This document shows positions 48,769 to 61,001 of a DNA stretch of 64,000 nt, piece after piece. The position numbers and the translations under genes were made by a program. This DNA comes from Sclerotiophoma versabilis. Its lineage: Eukaryota; Ascomycota; Dothideomycetes; Pleosporales; Didymellaceae. The notes beneath the pieces are model-generated. The model ran no database searches and had not been told where the DNA came from. It was given only the letters and a program-made list of their open reading frames with translations. The stretch's first letter is position 1; the number at the start of each line of letters is the position of its first letter. The DNA lies in NCBI GenBank assembly GCA_012274445.1, contig JAAROD010000054.1, positions 992,001-1,056,000 on the forward strand, written 5' to 3'.

Positions 48769-49326
48769 GTAACTAAAAATACTATATAATACTATTAAAA
48801 TAGATACTTAATTTACTTTAATCTTAAACTAGATTTAAACTTATACTAGCTTATCTCTAGCTTTAATTATATAAGAAAGTGTAGTAGTTTAAGAAGAGAG
48901 CTAAAATAATAGTGTATTTCTAGGTACTTCTAGTAGCTTAAGTAGCTAATCTTGAAGTAGCTAATAATAGTACTTCTAAGTATAAAAAGTATAAAAAGAA
49001 GTAAATCTAAAAAAGAGAGACTCTTTTATAGATAGAGGTAGAGGTGTTAATTACTTAAAAGAATAAAAAAGTATAGGTTAAGAAGAAGAGGTATAAGAAG
49101 AAAAGAGTAGTAGATAGTAGTTAGTTATAGATTTAATACTATAAAAGCTATACTAAACTAGAATATAATAAGTATACCTATATAAAAGATATAGTAGTAT
49201 TAGGTAATTAGATCTATCTACTTTTAATTATAATAGCTAGTTATAGTATTAAAATATTAAGGTAGATAGGTAGGTTACTATATTTACTAATTATTTTAAT
49301 AGTATAACTATTTTAATAGTAGATTT
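48769..49326 (+). mobile_element. 3' fragment of a Fot1/pogo-like transposon
   Basis: Bases from about 49000 to 49326 align on the plus strand with the C-terminal and 3' part of the complete Fot1-like element at 62.5-62.85 kb (lysine-rich stretch, then a conserved TTAGGTAATTA segment). The 5' part with the catalytic domain is absent. Confidence 0.45.
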
Positions 49327-49377
49327 TATTAACTCTTTTATAAACTAATTAATCTTATCTAGTTATCTTAGCTCTAA
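49327..49377 (-). mobile_element. Fragment of the Copia family A LTR, opposite orientation on the top strand
   Basis: About 51 bp match the reverse complement of the start of the 227-bp Copia LTR (the segment from TATTAGAGCTAAG to the TATAAAAGAGTTAATT region) with few differences. Only this end of the LTR is present. Confidence 0.5.
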
Positions 49378-50999
49378 AAACTAGTAATAATATTTAAAAC
49401 TAGATAAAATTACTTATAATACTAGAGCTTTAGAGTATAGTATATTCTACTTTAAAGCTACTTTATAGATACTACTTATATACTTCTAATATTAACTATA
49501 AGCTTATAATATATCTTATAGGTAAGTAGTATATATAGGTAAGTAGTATGCTTTTACTAAGACTATACTAAAACCAACTCTATTATAGCCTGTAATAATC
49601 TACTCTAATACTATATAGAGTAGAATAACCTCTAATATTACTTAAAGACCTTTTCTACTTTATTCTTATATATTTGCGTATTATACCTAGTCTCTCTATA
49701 CTATCTATAGTATTATTAGAAGTACTTAGCCTTTTTAGCATATACCTTCTTCTTCTACTTCTTACTATTACTATATACTCTAAACTTCTTAAGAGTATTT
49801 ATTTACTAGCCCTCTTTAACTATAAGGGTCTCTTCTACTTTAATTTACTTCTTCTTATATAATTTCTAGTATAAAGCAGCCTTATTTACTACTTAAAGCT
49901 TAGTAATCTTCTATTATACTAATACTAGCTTATATATAATTATTACTACTCTCTTTAAGACCTTCTTAAACGCCTTAACTATAAAGGTAGGTAAGCTATC
50001 TATATATCTCTAAGTTCTTATCTTTTTAAGTATTAATTATAACCTAAGCTCTAGAGTATTACTAGAGGTCTATAACTACTAGAGTGCATTATTAATAGAG
50101 AGTTATAGTAATAGAGTACATAGCTTTATATTAAGAGTTAATATAACCTATTCTAGGTTAAGTAGAACTAGTTTAGCCTTTTAGAACTCTTCTTAGATAT
50201 TACTAGAAGTAAATAAAGCCTTAAAGGCTGCTATAGAGTATAGTAGAAACTTAACCTTTATAATATAGTTAATCTAGTTATAGATAAGGATTTTAGCTTA
50301 GTACCTATACGCCTTCTTTAAAGAGGTAAAACAATCTATATTAAGAGGCTATAGAAGGTGTAATAAGTAAGAAGATATATAGGTAGTAATAATCTTATTA
50401 TTCTTATAGTATTACTAGAATATAAGTAAGTTATAGCTCTTATAGCTATTAATAACTAGTAGATAGTAGGCGCTAATAGTATACTTCTTTATATATATAT
50501 TAAAGTGCTTTAGCTAGTTTAGACTAAGCTTATTAGTAGTCTAGCTATTATTAAAGACTCTAATTTCCTAATTCTATAGTAGGTCCCTCTCTTTATACTA
50601 AAAAGAGAGGTAGTAGCACACCTTAAAGATAATAAAGAGTAGAATAGCCTAACCTTTAGTATTAACGCCCTGTATAACTATTATCTACTTTCTATTACCT
50701 AGCTAGACTGCCTTTAGCTATTCTTATTACTCTAAAGCTATAATAACTACTTTTATTAATATAATACCTATTATAAAGCTAACTTTATTAAAGTTATAGG
50801 TATTATTATTATAATAGGCTAAGCTCTAAGTATATAAGACTATACACTAAACCTATATACGTAATAATAGAGTATAGCTTAGTATCTTACTATATCTTAT
50901 ATAAGAAGAGATAATTTCTTCTTTTTTTTCTATCTTTCTACTTCTATAGTATAGAATAAATATATACTTATTAGAAGGCTACTTAAACTCTTAATATAA
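49378..50999 (-). mobile_element. Fot1/pogo-like DNA transposon remnant with DDE transposase
   Basis: On the minus strand the DDE superfamily endonuclease of Fot1-type transposases is legible around 50341-50500: a YLLVINSYKSYN segment (from YRLLVLDGHESH-like) followed by IITTYI and LLHLLxPLN (from HLLQPLD). Further upstream motifs lie near 50.6-50.8 kb. Stops are TAA/TAG. Terminal inverted repeats could not be placed, so the ends given are approximate. Confidence 0.6.
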
Positions 51000-53550
51000 G
51001 TAGAAAGATTAAAACTAACTAAACCCCCTAAGTATACAATAATAGAAGAAGATAACCTTTATAATTAACAGCTACCTAGTAACTAGCTAATATATAAACA
51101 GTAGATATAATTATAATATCTATATAAGTAATAGTAAGACCTATTATACAGCCTATTAGTAGATAATCTAATAGTAATAATATAATTCTTAAAAGCTAAC
51201 CTAGATAAACTAGTAAGTAAGTAAGAGAGATAACTATATAAGTAGCTATAATCCTAAATAAATAAACTTAGAAGAATGCTAAGTAATAATACTTGTCTAG
51301 AAACCTTAGAAAGAAGTAGATAAAACTTTTCCTCTAGTCCTACCCCTTTAAGTAACTACTAAAATTATACTATCTAATAGAATAAAAAGCCTAGCCTTCT
51401 AAATATAGAAGTATTAAATAAAGAATTATATAAATAATATCTTTAATAGAAGATAAAAGTATAGGCTAAGCTATATAGAGGCTAGCTAGCGTACTATACT
51501 AAGAAGAACTAAGTTAACTTTATAATTACTTATATAACTAGTTAAGTATTTAATACTTTATCTTTAATAATAATAGGCCTTTTAAATAGTACTACTCTAC
51601 TAATACTTAATAAGGCCTAGGTATACCTTAATAGGTTCTTTAAGGACTCTACTACTTAAGAAAAAGCTCTTAAGTACTTGCGTATAATAAAATAAAGTAA
51701 AAATAACTTTAATCTATATATTTAGATATTTAACCTAAAGCTATAAGAAGTAGCCTTAGATAAAGTAAGCTATGCTTAGAAGATTAACTATCTTAAGAAT
51801 AGTTTAAATAGTAAGCTATTAAGAGCCTAAGCTAGATATTAACTACTTAGACTTAAGATATATAAACAGTTTATACAGCGTGCTAGAATAACCTAGAAGA
51901 ACTTTAAGGCTATAGACAGAATTATAGGTAACAGCTACTCTACCTAGATATATAACTTAATTCTCTAAGAACTTTAATAAAGAAATAGTAATAAAATAGA
52001 CTAGTAGCCTATAGTAGGTGCTTACTAGCTCTATATAAAGAAGAGAAAGTACTAGAGAATAAAAGAAGAACTTTAGAAAAGAAGAGTAATAGGTACCTAC
52101 CTAAAGTATAGTAATAAAGGCTATATAGTATAGAATTATATAAAGAAAGTACTTCTTAGCTTATATGCCTATATAGATAAGTAGAAAGTAACTACTAGAA
52201 CTTCTAGAGTTACTTCTACCTAACCTACTAAAGAGATATCTTCTTCTAAAGATAAGAGAAAAGACTAGCCTTAGCTAAAAGTTATATACTAGAGCCTCTT
52301 TAATAAGTTCTAAAGCCTATATAAACTATATATTCTTTACTCTATTAACTAGCTATAATAAAACCTATAATAATTTATATAATTATTAACTTAACTATAT
52401 AAGCTACTACTATAATTAAAAATAGTTACTATACTTATTACCTAGTAAATAAATAGTTTATATAAAGAATAAACTTACTATATATACTAAATACTTCTAT
52501 TAATATAGAAGAAGTAAATAACTAAATAAGTAAGATTTCTAAGATTATAGAATTTACTCTTAATATTAGAGGTGTATAATAGCTATAAGTAGTAGCTTAT
52601 ATTAGCCTATTAATATATAAGTATAATATAATCTTAGAGAAGACCTAGCTAGAGAATATTAGAGAAGTTATTAACTTCTAAGAAAGATTACTATAAATAA
52701 AGTAATATAAAGTTACTATATAAAGCACTAAAGTGCTTACCCCTCTAGACTACTACTTTATATTAGTAGTAGCCTTCTAGTACTATATATAGAAGAGCTA
52801 TAAGAAAGACTCTAGAGTTTAAGTCTTTACTACTAGTATATAAAACATCTAGAAGGCTTTAAAACCTAAGACCTAGATAATAAAAGAAGAAGTATAAGCT
52901 ATACTCTCTATATATCTATAACTATATATTTAGCTATTTATTCTAAAAGAAGAAAATAAGCTACTACTATATAAAGGCCTAAAGGTAGATTATATAATTA
53001 AGCTAAATAAAGTAGATAGAAAAACTCTAGAAGTACTATATAGCCTACTCTATATAATATCTAGAGATAAGCTCTTTATCTTATACTATACGCTACTAAA
53101 CCTGCTTAAAAAGAGGTTTATTAGAGCTAGTAACTTACTAGCAGCCTTACTAGTACTATTTATATAAAAACTAAAAGGTAGACTTTACTTTTATATAGAC
53201 TACAGAGTGCTTAATACTCTTATAAAGAAGAATTAATACCTTCTCTTACTAATTAAAAAAACTCTAAACCTAATTAGATAAGCTACCTAGTATATAAAGC
53301 TAGATATTACTACTACTTTCTATAAGATTAGAATATCTAAGAAATAGAAATAGATAACTACTTTTTAATAAGGTTTAGATTATATAAATAGCTTATAATA
53401 GTGTTTAAATTAGTAAATACTCTAAGTACCTTTTAAAGGTATATTAATAAGGCTCTAAGAGACTTTCTAGACAACTTTACCTTTATATACTTAGATAATA
53501 TTCTTATCTTTACTAAGAGGTTCTTATAGAAATATTATAAATATATATAA

Positions 53551-53777
53551 TATTAGAGCTAAGATAACTAGACAAGATTAATCCGGGTATAAAAGAGTTA
53601 ATTAAGTTCCTTATTTTATTCCTATAGTAAAAGAGTGCAACTATATATATATTTTACCTCTAGGCTAGTCCTTAATTAGAGTAGAGCTAATTAATTATCC
53701 TTATCTATTAATCTAATCTCTCTAATTCACCTATATTACTATTAATAATTATATAATTATTAACCTTTACTATAACA
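53551..53777 (-). repeat. 3' LTR of Copia A
   Basis: 227 bp. On the minus strand it starts TGTTATAGTAAAGG, directly after the polypurine tract. Confidence 0.85.
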
Positions 53778-54149
53778 CACCCTCTAGAGATCCTAGTCTT
53801 TAACTAGTATTCCTGTATTAGCAGGTTTATTATTACGCTCTGTTATTCCTATTATAAAGGTTTTTTAATTACCCTGTACGCTATATCTTTATAATTAGGG
53901 TCTAGAAAAGATTCTTTAATCTAGTTAGTAGGTAAACGCTTACGCATAATAATAAATAATAACATATCTAATCTTTACTTCTTCTAATTCTTATTCTTAT
54001 AATCTTTATCTTTCTACTTATAATCTATAAGCTAATCCCCTAACACTACTATTATTAATATAAGTAATCTAATTCTCCTCTTTTAGTATACTATTAACGT
54101 TTAGTATTAGGCTCTTAATTACTATACCTTTAGTGTAATCCTAATTAAC

Positions 54150-55328
54150 ATGCCTTCTAAGCTCCTAAAAACTCCCTCTAAGTGTCTAATTAGTAATCTA
54201 AGCCTACTTAAAGGTTATACTTCTTTTAAGAAGATTAAGACTAAGCTTACTCTATTACCTACTCCTAATCTACGCTAATCTACTTAATCTAGTAGGATTT
54301 TAACTAATCCTAACAATCTAATAATAGTTTCTTCTAGATTAGAGAATAAAGATAATAATAAGATTAATCTAAAGTTAATATTCTAGAAGTTCTAGTCTTA
54401 GACTGCTACTCCTATAAAGCAATCTGCTGCTGCCTCTGCTAATTACTTACCTATAAGCAGGATTAAGATTAGTTCTTATTGTAATTATCTGTGTGCCTGC
54501 TGCTTAAAGCAGTTTATAGATAGTATTAGTAATAGTTATTATTATAATTATATTAACTATTAATTATATAAGGAGAGCAGCTAGTGTGTTAAGTATAATA
54601 CTTACACTTACAGGCCTCTATAAGTAATTATTAGTTTTAGTTCTTTTTATCTAATTACTAATTCTTTAATTAGCTATAGTTCTCTCTGTTCTCTAGCTTA
54701 GGCTGTAATTACTGCTGTTAATAATAAGGCTAATAGAGTAAGAGATCTATCTTAATCTATTAATCTTTCTAATATATTTTAGGTTAAAGTTATTTTTCTA
54801 CTTATAAATACCTTGTTTAAGGTATACATGCAGGTGTCTAAGAAGGCTAATCCTAATCTAGATAATAAGAACTAGGTTATAATTAATCCTAATATTAACA
54901 ACTTTAAGAGTAGTAAGGATAATTAGTAAAATATAACTAGTGCTTTCTAGAGTTTAGCTATAGATTAGATTAATTAGGCTGCTTTATCTTCTGCTCCTGC
55001 TCTGTCTAAGCAGAGTCTTAGATTAACTATAGATTAGGCTTTGCTAGCTCTGTCTCCTAGTTAGTCTTATAATTAGAGTAGTTAGTTCTCTAGTTAAGCT
55101 AGTCCTGCTTAGATTAGTTATAGTTAAGCCTCTCCTAATAATTCTTAGATTGCTAATTATCTCTATTATCTAGCTGCTTAAGCTTATAACTACAGGTTTA
55201 CTTATAATTAAGCTAGTACTTAGGCTTAAGCTCCTAGTTAGAGTTGTTAATCTAATACTAATATCTACAACCTAATTACTACTTATATAGTAGTAATTAA
55301 TCTTCTTCTTATAGAGTTACTTAATTAA
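54150..55328 (+). pseudogene. Antisense reading frame inside Copia A, function unknown
   Basis: From an ATG at 54150 one plus-strand frame runs about 390 codons. It is broken only by TAA and TAG codons, never TGA, as expected if CAA/CAG glutamines were hit by RIP. Codons end mostly in T or G, a natural coding pattern. The product would have a basic N-terminus, a cysteine-containing segment (SSYCNYLCACCLKQF), and a C-terminal part rich in S, A and probable Q. It lies between pol and the 3' LTR on the strand opposite to gag-pol. Possible roles are an accessory protein of the element or a captured host gene. No family is recognised. Confidence 0.4.
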
Positions 55329-58300
55329 TTAACTATATATTAATTAGTTACTTTCTTAGCCTTTTCTTAACTAATTATCTGTGTTAATTGTTTAGTCTCT
55401 TATAGATGTAGATTCTACTTAGTATATTAGTATATATAATATTATATTTATAGATTAATCTACTTTATTAACTCTATCTTCTTTAATTACTTTATCTTTG
55501 TTAATAACCTTATATAGGTTAATTAGTTGCTTAAACTTCTTAAACTATTAATAAGTAAGTAACTTAGTTAATCTATTAGCTAGTATGTTATTAGTTTCTA
55601 GATAACTAATCTAGATTAATCTCTTAGCATATTCTTACCTAAGCTATATATTTTGTATATCTATATACCTAAAACAAGTAGTAATCTATTAATTAGCCTC
55701 TACTACTAGTCTAATTATTTAAAGGTTATTATACTATATATTCTATAAGTTACTTATCTTAAGATTAGGCTTATTAAAGAACTGCCTAAGTATAATTATT
55801 TCCTTAGTAATATGCTTAAGAGTAAGAAGCTCTGCCTTAGTTATAAAGATAGTTACTATACTTTATCTAGTAGCTTTCTATAGAATTAGACCTTTAAAGA
55901 GTATAACTAGATATTTATAGAATAATTATTAAGTTTCTAGATTATTTATAAAAGATACATCTCTATAGATTATTAGCTTAGCTCTGTTATAATTACTATA
56001 TTAGATTTCTTCTAATCTTGTTCTGTATAGGTATATAATTACTCTATCTACAGCTTTTTAATATTTATTACTAGAATTAGTTAGGAAATATAATAGCTTA
56101 GATACTGCAAACGTAATATTAGGTTATAGCATAATTACTATATATAATATAGATCTAACCTTCTCTTAATATATTTTAATTTCCTTTTTAGTTACTTTTC
56201 TAGTATTTTTAATTAGTTCTTCTAAGGGGAGTAGTGTTAGTAGAAATATACTATTTACTAATCTAAACTTCTTAGTAATCTTATTAATATACATGTTATA
56301 TATAAGAGTAATAGTTCTAAGCTCTTTATTATAGATTACTCTAATTCCTAGAAACTATTTAACTAGTCTCTAGTCTTAGATCTTATATTTTTCTATAATC
56401 TTATTCTATAAGAGCTTAGTATCTATCTTATAGGTCTTAGGATAGATTAAGAGAATATTATCTATATAAAAGAGTATAATAATCTTCTTACTCTTATTAT
56501 AGAACAGGCAGGGCTCTTCTTTACTTAATTATAGTTTAATTAATTAAAGTAACCTTAAGAACTCCTTATACTAAAGAAGTAGTAATTCTCTTAATCTATA
56601 TAGTACTTAATTAAGCCTAATACAGTATCTACTCTTCTTAAATTCTTCTAGTGTTTTATAGAGTACTAGATTATCTGCTATAATTATAGCGTTAAGAAAT
56701 ACTCTAATAATGTTATACTGTCTTACTTCTAGATTAAATTAAGCTGTAATTAACATTACTGCTCTAAATAATTTAGCTGCTAGAGTTGCAGTATAGGTAG
56801 ATTAAAGAGAATTTGTTTCTTATAAATCTCCTCTTATAATAATCTAAGCCTTATACTTAATAAAGTAGCTATCTTAATTAAATTTATAAGTCTATACCTA
56901 CTTTAATAGTAATAGTTAATTCTTTACTTTAGATACTAAGATCTCTAACTAGGTACTCTTCTTAATTATCTAATTAATTTCTTTAGTTAAAGAGTCTATA
57001 AACAGAGTCTTTAGAGAGTGTTATAGAAGCTGCTTCTATATATTTAGTAGTAGTAGGAGATTATCTTAATAAGGGCGTAAAGTATAATCTAATTAATTAG
57101 ATTTATTATTTAGCGTAGCTACTATAACTACTATATTTAGCATTTTATAGCTAGATTATTTATCTTAGGACTAGTTAGTTTCTAGGAGATATATGTGTTT
57201 AAAGTTATCTATCTAATTATTTTCTTATAGATCTATAATTAATATATTAATACTTTCTTAGCTACTACTCTCTAGTTAATTATTATAATCCTTTCTTCTA
57301 TAGAGTAGTATGTATATATTTATTAGTTAATCTATCTTAGGTGCTGTACCTCTAATTCTTTAACTTAACCTTTATATTAGTATATCTCTTACTGTGTTTA
57401 GAGTAATAGAAGTAGTGCTAGCAGAGCTAGTATTAGAATTAGTTAGGCGCTCCTGCCTTAACTTATATAATCCTATCTAATTACTAGAATAAGATAAGCT
57501 AGCTCTTATAGGTGTGTTTATGTCCTGTTAACTATCTATCTCTATATAATAACTTTAATTGCCTCTACCTAGTATACCTGTCTCTAGATTAGTTAGTTTA
57601 GGTGTTTATTCTAGAGTTATAAGTCTAATATTTTTAGATTAGTCTATATAGATTTCTAGGTAATTACTAGCCTTATAAGTACCCTACGCAGTATCTATAT
57701 CTAATATATTATAATCTAGAACTAGGCTAGTCTCTATATTATTTAATAGAGGCACGTTACCCCTAAGCTATTACTTAGTAGCTAATCTGTCTGTCTTAGA
57801 TTGTGTTTAATCTCTAAGGTTAGGTATATTAATATCCTAGCCTAGATTAGCTAGTTCTCTGTTATAAAGAATATTAGCAAGTTTAGTTACTTAATCTTTA
57901 GGTATTTCTTTATCCTTCTTCCTTTTATAGAATAGAGATTTATTAAAATTAATATTTCTAGTAATTATTACTTAATTAATTAATAGAACTTATATTTTAT
58001 AGATATTAGAGGCCTAATAGCTAACTAGATATCTAATATATCCCTATAGATTAACTTTATATCTATGTTTATCTTGCCCTGCTGCTTAATTTCTTTTAAG
58101 GGGATATAATCTGCAGCTATAGGCATATATACTACTCTAGTCTAGTTATAGATTAGCTGTTTAGTACCTAATCTAGGCTAGTTTATACTATCTAAAGTAC
58201 TATCTAAACTAGTTATCTAGCACCTTATTAGGTAATCTAAAACTATAGATTACTGTAGAACTTATCCTATGCAGATATACAGCAGCATCTATAATCTTAG

Positions 58301-60705
58301 GCTATAGCTAAGAGAGAAGATTAGTGCCTATCCTTATCTTAATAGATTTAGTAATTAGCTCTTTTTCTACTCTCTCTACTAATCTGTTTAGTTTATGCAT
58401 ATAAAGAGGAGGAGTAAGTATCTTTATTCTCTTCTTATCTACCTATTCTTTATAGCGTAATTAACCTCTCTATAGTCTAGTAGCTATATTATTATCCTAA
58501 TAGATTTTAATAATACTTAGTTAATACTTTCTTCTAATCTATTTCTTAAATAGTTAAATAACTCTTATAATCTTATCTAAAGTCTTAGACTACAGGTTAT
58601 AATTAAAGAGCTTTTCTAAGTAGTCTTTCTTAATAATTATAGTCTATTCTTTATTAAGCCTTCCTGTTAGTATATTAAATAGATTCTATAATATTCTATA
58701 GAATAGCCTTAGTAATTACTCTCTAGGCTACCTTAATATAACTTAGGTAGAGTAGGTAGTTATACACTCTTAGTACTTAAGTCTCTTTGTTTTATTAATA
58801 TAAACGTTCTAAGCAGCTTATACTAATAATTATAGTGCTTACTATTCTAGATAACCTAATTATTAATACTATAGGTCTTTACTATTTAATCTTTCTGCAG
58901 GTTTAGATAATCTTAACATAGCGTATACACTAGAGAAAGAGTAAAAGGTAATCTTATTATATTTAATAAAGGCAAGATTATAAGTAGTATATAGCTTAGC
59001 TATAATAATGTTGTCTTTAATTATTCTATACCTAAGAGTGTTATCTAATCTAAGATACTATATACCTACTTATTTAAGGTAAGCTTTAGATATAATATTT
59101 ACATAGAATTCTTTAATAACTTTAATATTAAGTATAAGATCTTTAGTCTTTAGTCTATTCTTTCTATTTAGGATTTCTTTAAGAATATAATTTCCTAATT
59201 CTAAGACAGGCAGTAATTAAGTACCTATATTAATAGTTTTTCCTTAGATTAGACTATTTAAAAGTCCCTAGTATTAGAAGTAATTAATTATTTACTAAGT
59301 AGACTACTTCTCTACTATTAAGGATAGTATTTATTAATAAGGGATGTTTATAATCTATTATAAAATAGACTCTGCCTAATTTAGGTTAAAATTAAGATAG
59401 ATTAATAACTGCTACTAAAATTAAGCTAGGATATTTAGCTAAAGATAGCGTATCCCCTAATAATCTAGTCTTCTATCTAGCTTCTTTAATTTATTCCTTA
59501 AGCTTGCTCTATTCTAAGTTATTAAGTCTCTTCTTAATCTTAGATTTATTAAAGTTTAATAGAGATATCTTTAGTAATCTAAAGAGAGAAGATTTAGTAA
59601 TTATAGTTTAAAGTCTATAGTAATTAATAGAGTCCTAAGTATAGAGTTCTTTAGGTTTATATAGACAGCTTTTCTAGTTTAATCCTGTTTTTCCTTTAGT
59701 TTTATTCTAATTAGAGCTTCTACCTAGAGTTATAAAAGCTATGTTTTCTTTACCTCTAGCTAAGCTAATAGCTTATTCTTAGAGCATTAATATAAAGACC
59801 TTAGATAGATTATTTATATCTATTAATTAATAACTAAAAGCTACGTCTATAATTATTTACTACCTTATTAAGTAAGACTATTCTAGAGTAAGCCTAGGAG
59901 TAATTACGTTAAGAAAGTTAGTAAGAGTAAGTTATCCTTTAATCTTAGTAATCTTAAACGCCTAAGCTTTTCTATAGAGTACTTACTACTTATTAAACTA
60001 CTTATCTAGTAAGATCTAGCCTAATTAGGCTTTTTTAAGGTAAGCATAGTATTACTACCTAACTAGATATATAGTGTTACTATTAGTTAGTACTAGATTA
60101 TTCTTTAGAATTTAGATTAGAGCCTGCAGAGTTAATTCTTAAGAATTAAGTATCTTTATTAATACTAGAGCTATAAGATTAGCTAATACTATTTTATTAA
60201 TCTAATCTTAAATATTACTAAGCTTTGCAGCTAATCTTATCTACCTTAAGGTTATAACCTTATATTTTTAGACTTCTTTAGGGTAATTCCTAATTGCTAA
60301 TTTATATACCTTTATCCTAAGAATATACTATTCTTAATTAGCAGCAACACTTAGCTTATCTTTATTACTGTTTTCTAAGAGGTTCCTAGAGACTAGCTTT
60401 AGAAGAAGAGTTAGATACTCTAGCTCTTATTTATTAATTACTGTAACTGTTTTACTATCTAGATTAATCTAATCCTATACTACCTTATCTCTTATATAGA
60501 GTTTAAGCTAAGTAAACTAGTAAGGCTAATCTAATTAGCTTTTAAGTAGGACCTAGCTAGTTAAGAGTTAGAAATTAGATTCTATTATCTAACTATTAAG
60601 AAGAGTTATATTTAAAAGTATATAATTAATTCTATCTAGCTTTCTAGCTATACAGAGTATATAGGGAAATCTACTATATAGTCTTTATAACACTAGGCTT
60701 ATAAC

Positions 60706-60932
60706 TATTAGAGCTAAGATAACTAGATAAGATTAATCTAGGTATAAAAGAGTTAATTAAGTTCCTTATTTTATTTCTATAGTAAAAGAGTATAACTATA
60801 TACATGTTTTACCTCTAGACTAGTTCTTAATTAGAGTAGAGCTAATTAATTATCTTTATCTATTAATCTAATCTCTCTAATCTGCCTATATTACTATTAA
60901 TAATTACGTAATTATTAACCTTTACTGTAATA
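60706..60932 (-). repeat. 5' LTR of Copia A
   Basis: 227 bp, same length as the left copy. It is followed on the minus strand by the 13-nt primer binding site. Confidence 0.85.
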
Positions 60933-61001
60933 TATAATAAGTAGTTAAATACCTATAGAAAGCTAGCCTATACTTAAAAATTAATAAATATAAATTTAAT
61001 A

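Larger units (their letters stand above)
53551..60932 (-). mobile_element. Ty1/Copia retrotransposon, family A, inserted in Gypsy B
   Basis: Identical-length 227-bp LTRs (53551-53777 and 60706-60932) and a perfect target duplication TATAA (53546-53550 and 60933-60937) define a 7382-bp element. Removing it restores the Gypsy reverse transcriptase frame exactly. The primer site GTTATAAGCCTAG follows the right LTR on the minus strand (60705-60693), and AGAGGGTG precedes the left one. The Copia reverse transcriptase reads ILFYIDNILLIYPKTYK with the YVDD-type box at 56457-56468, then FLGIRV. The LTRs differ at about 18 positions, all transitions. It retains more CA and TG than the host Gypsy, fitting a younger insertion. 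Confidence 0.88.

Noticed and set aside
49674..49862. 62-codon open frame in the AT-rich block
   Set aside because: Low-complexity L/S/I translation inside a minus-strand Fot1-like remnant; chance frame.
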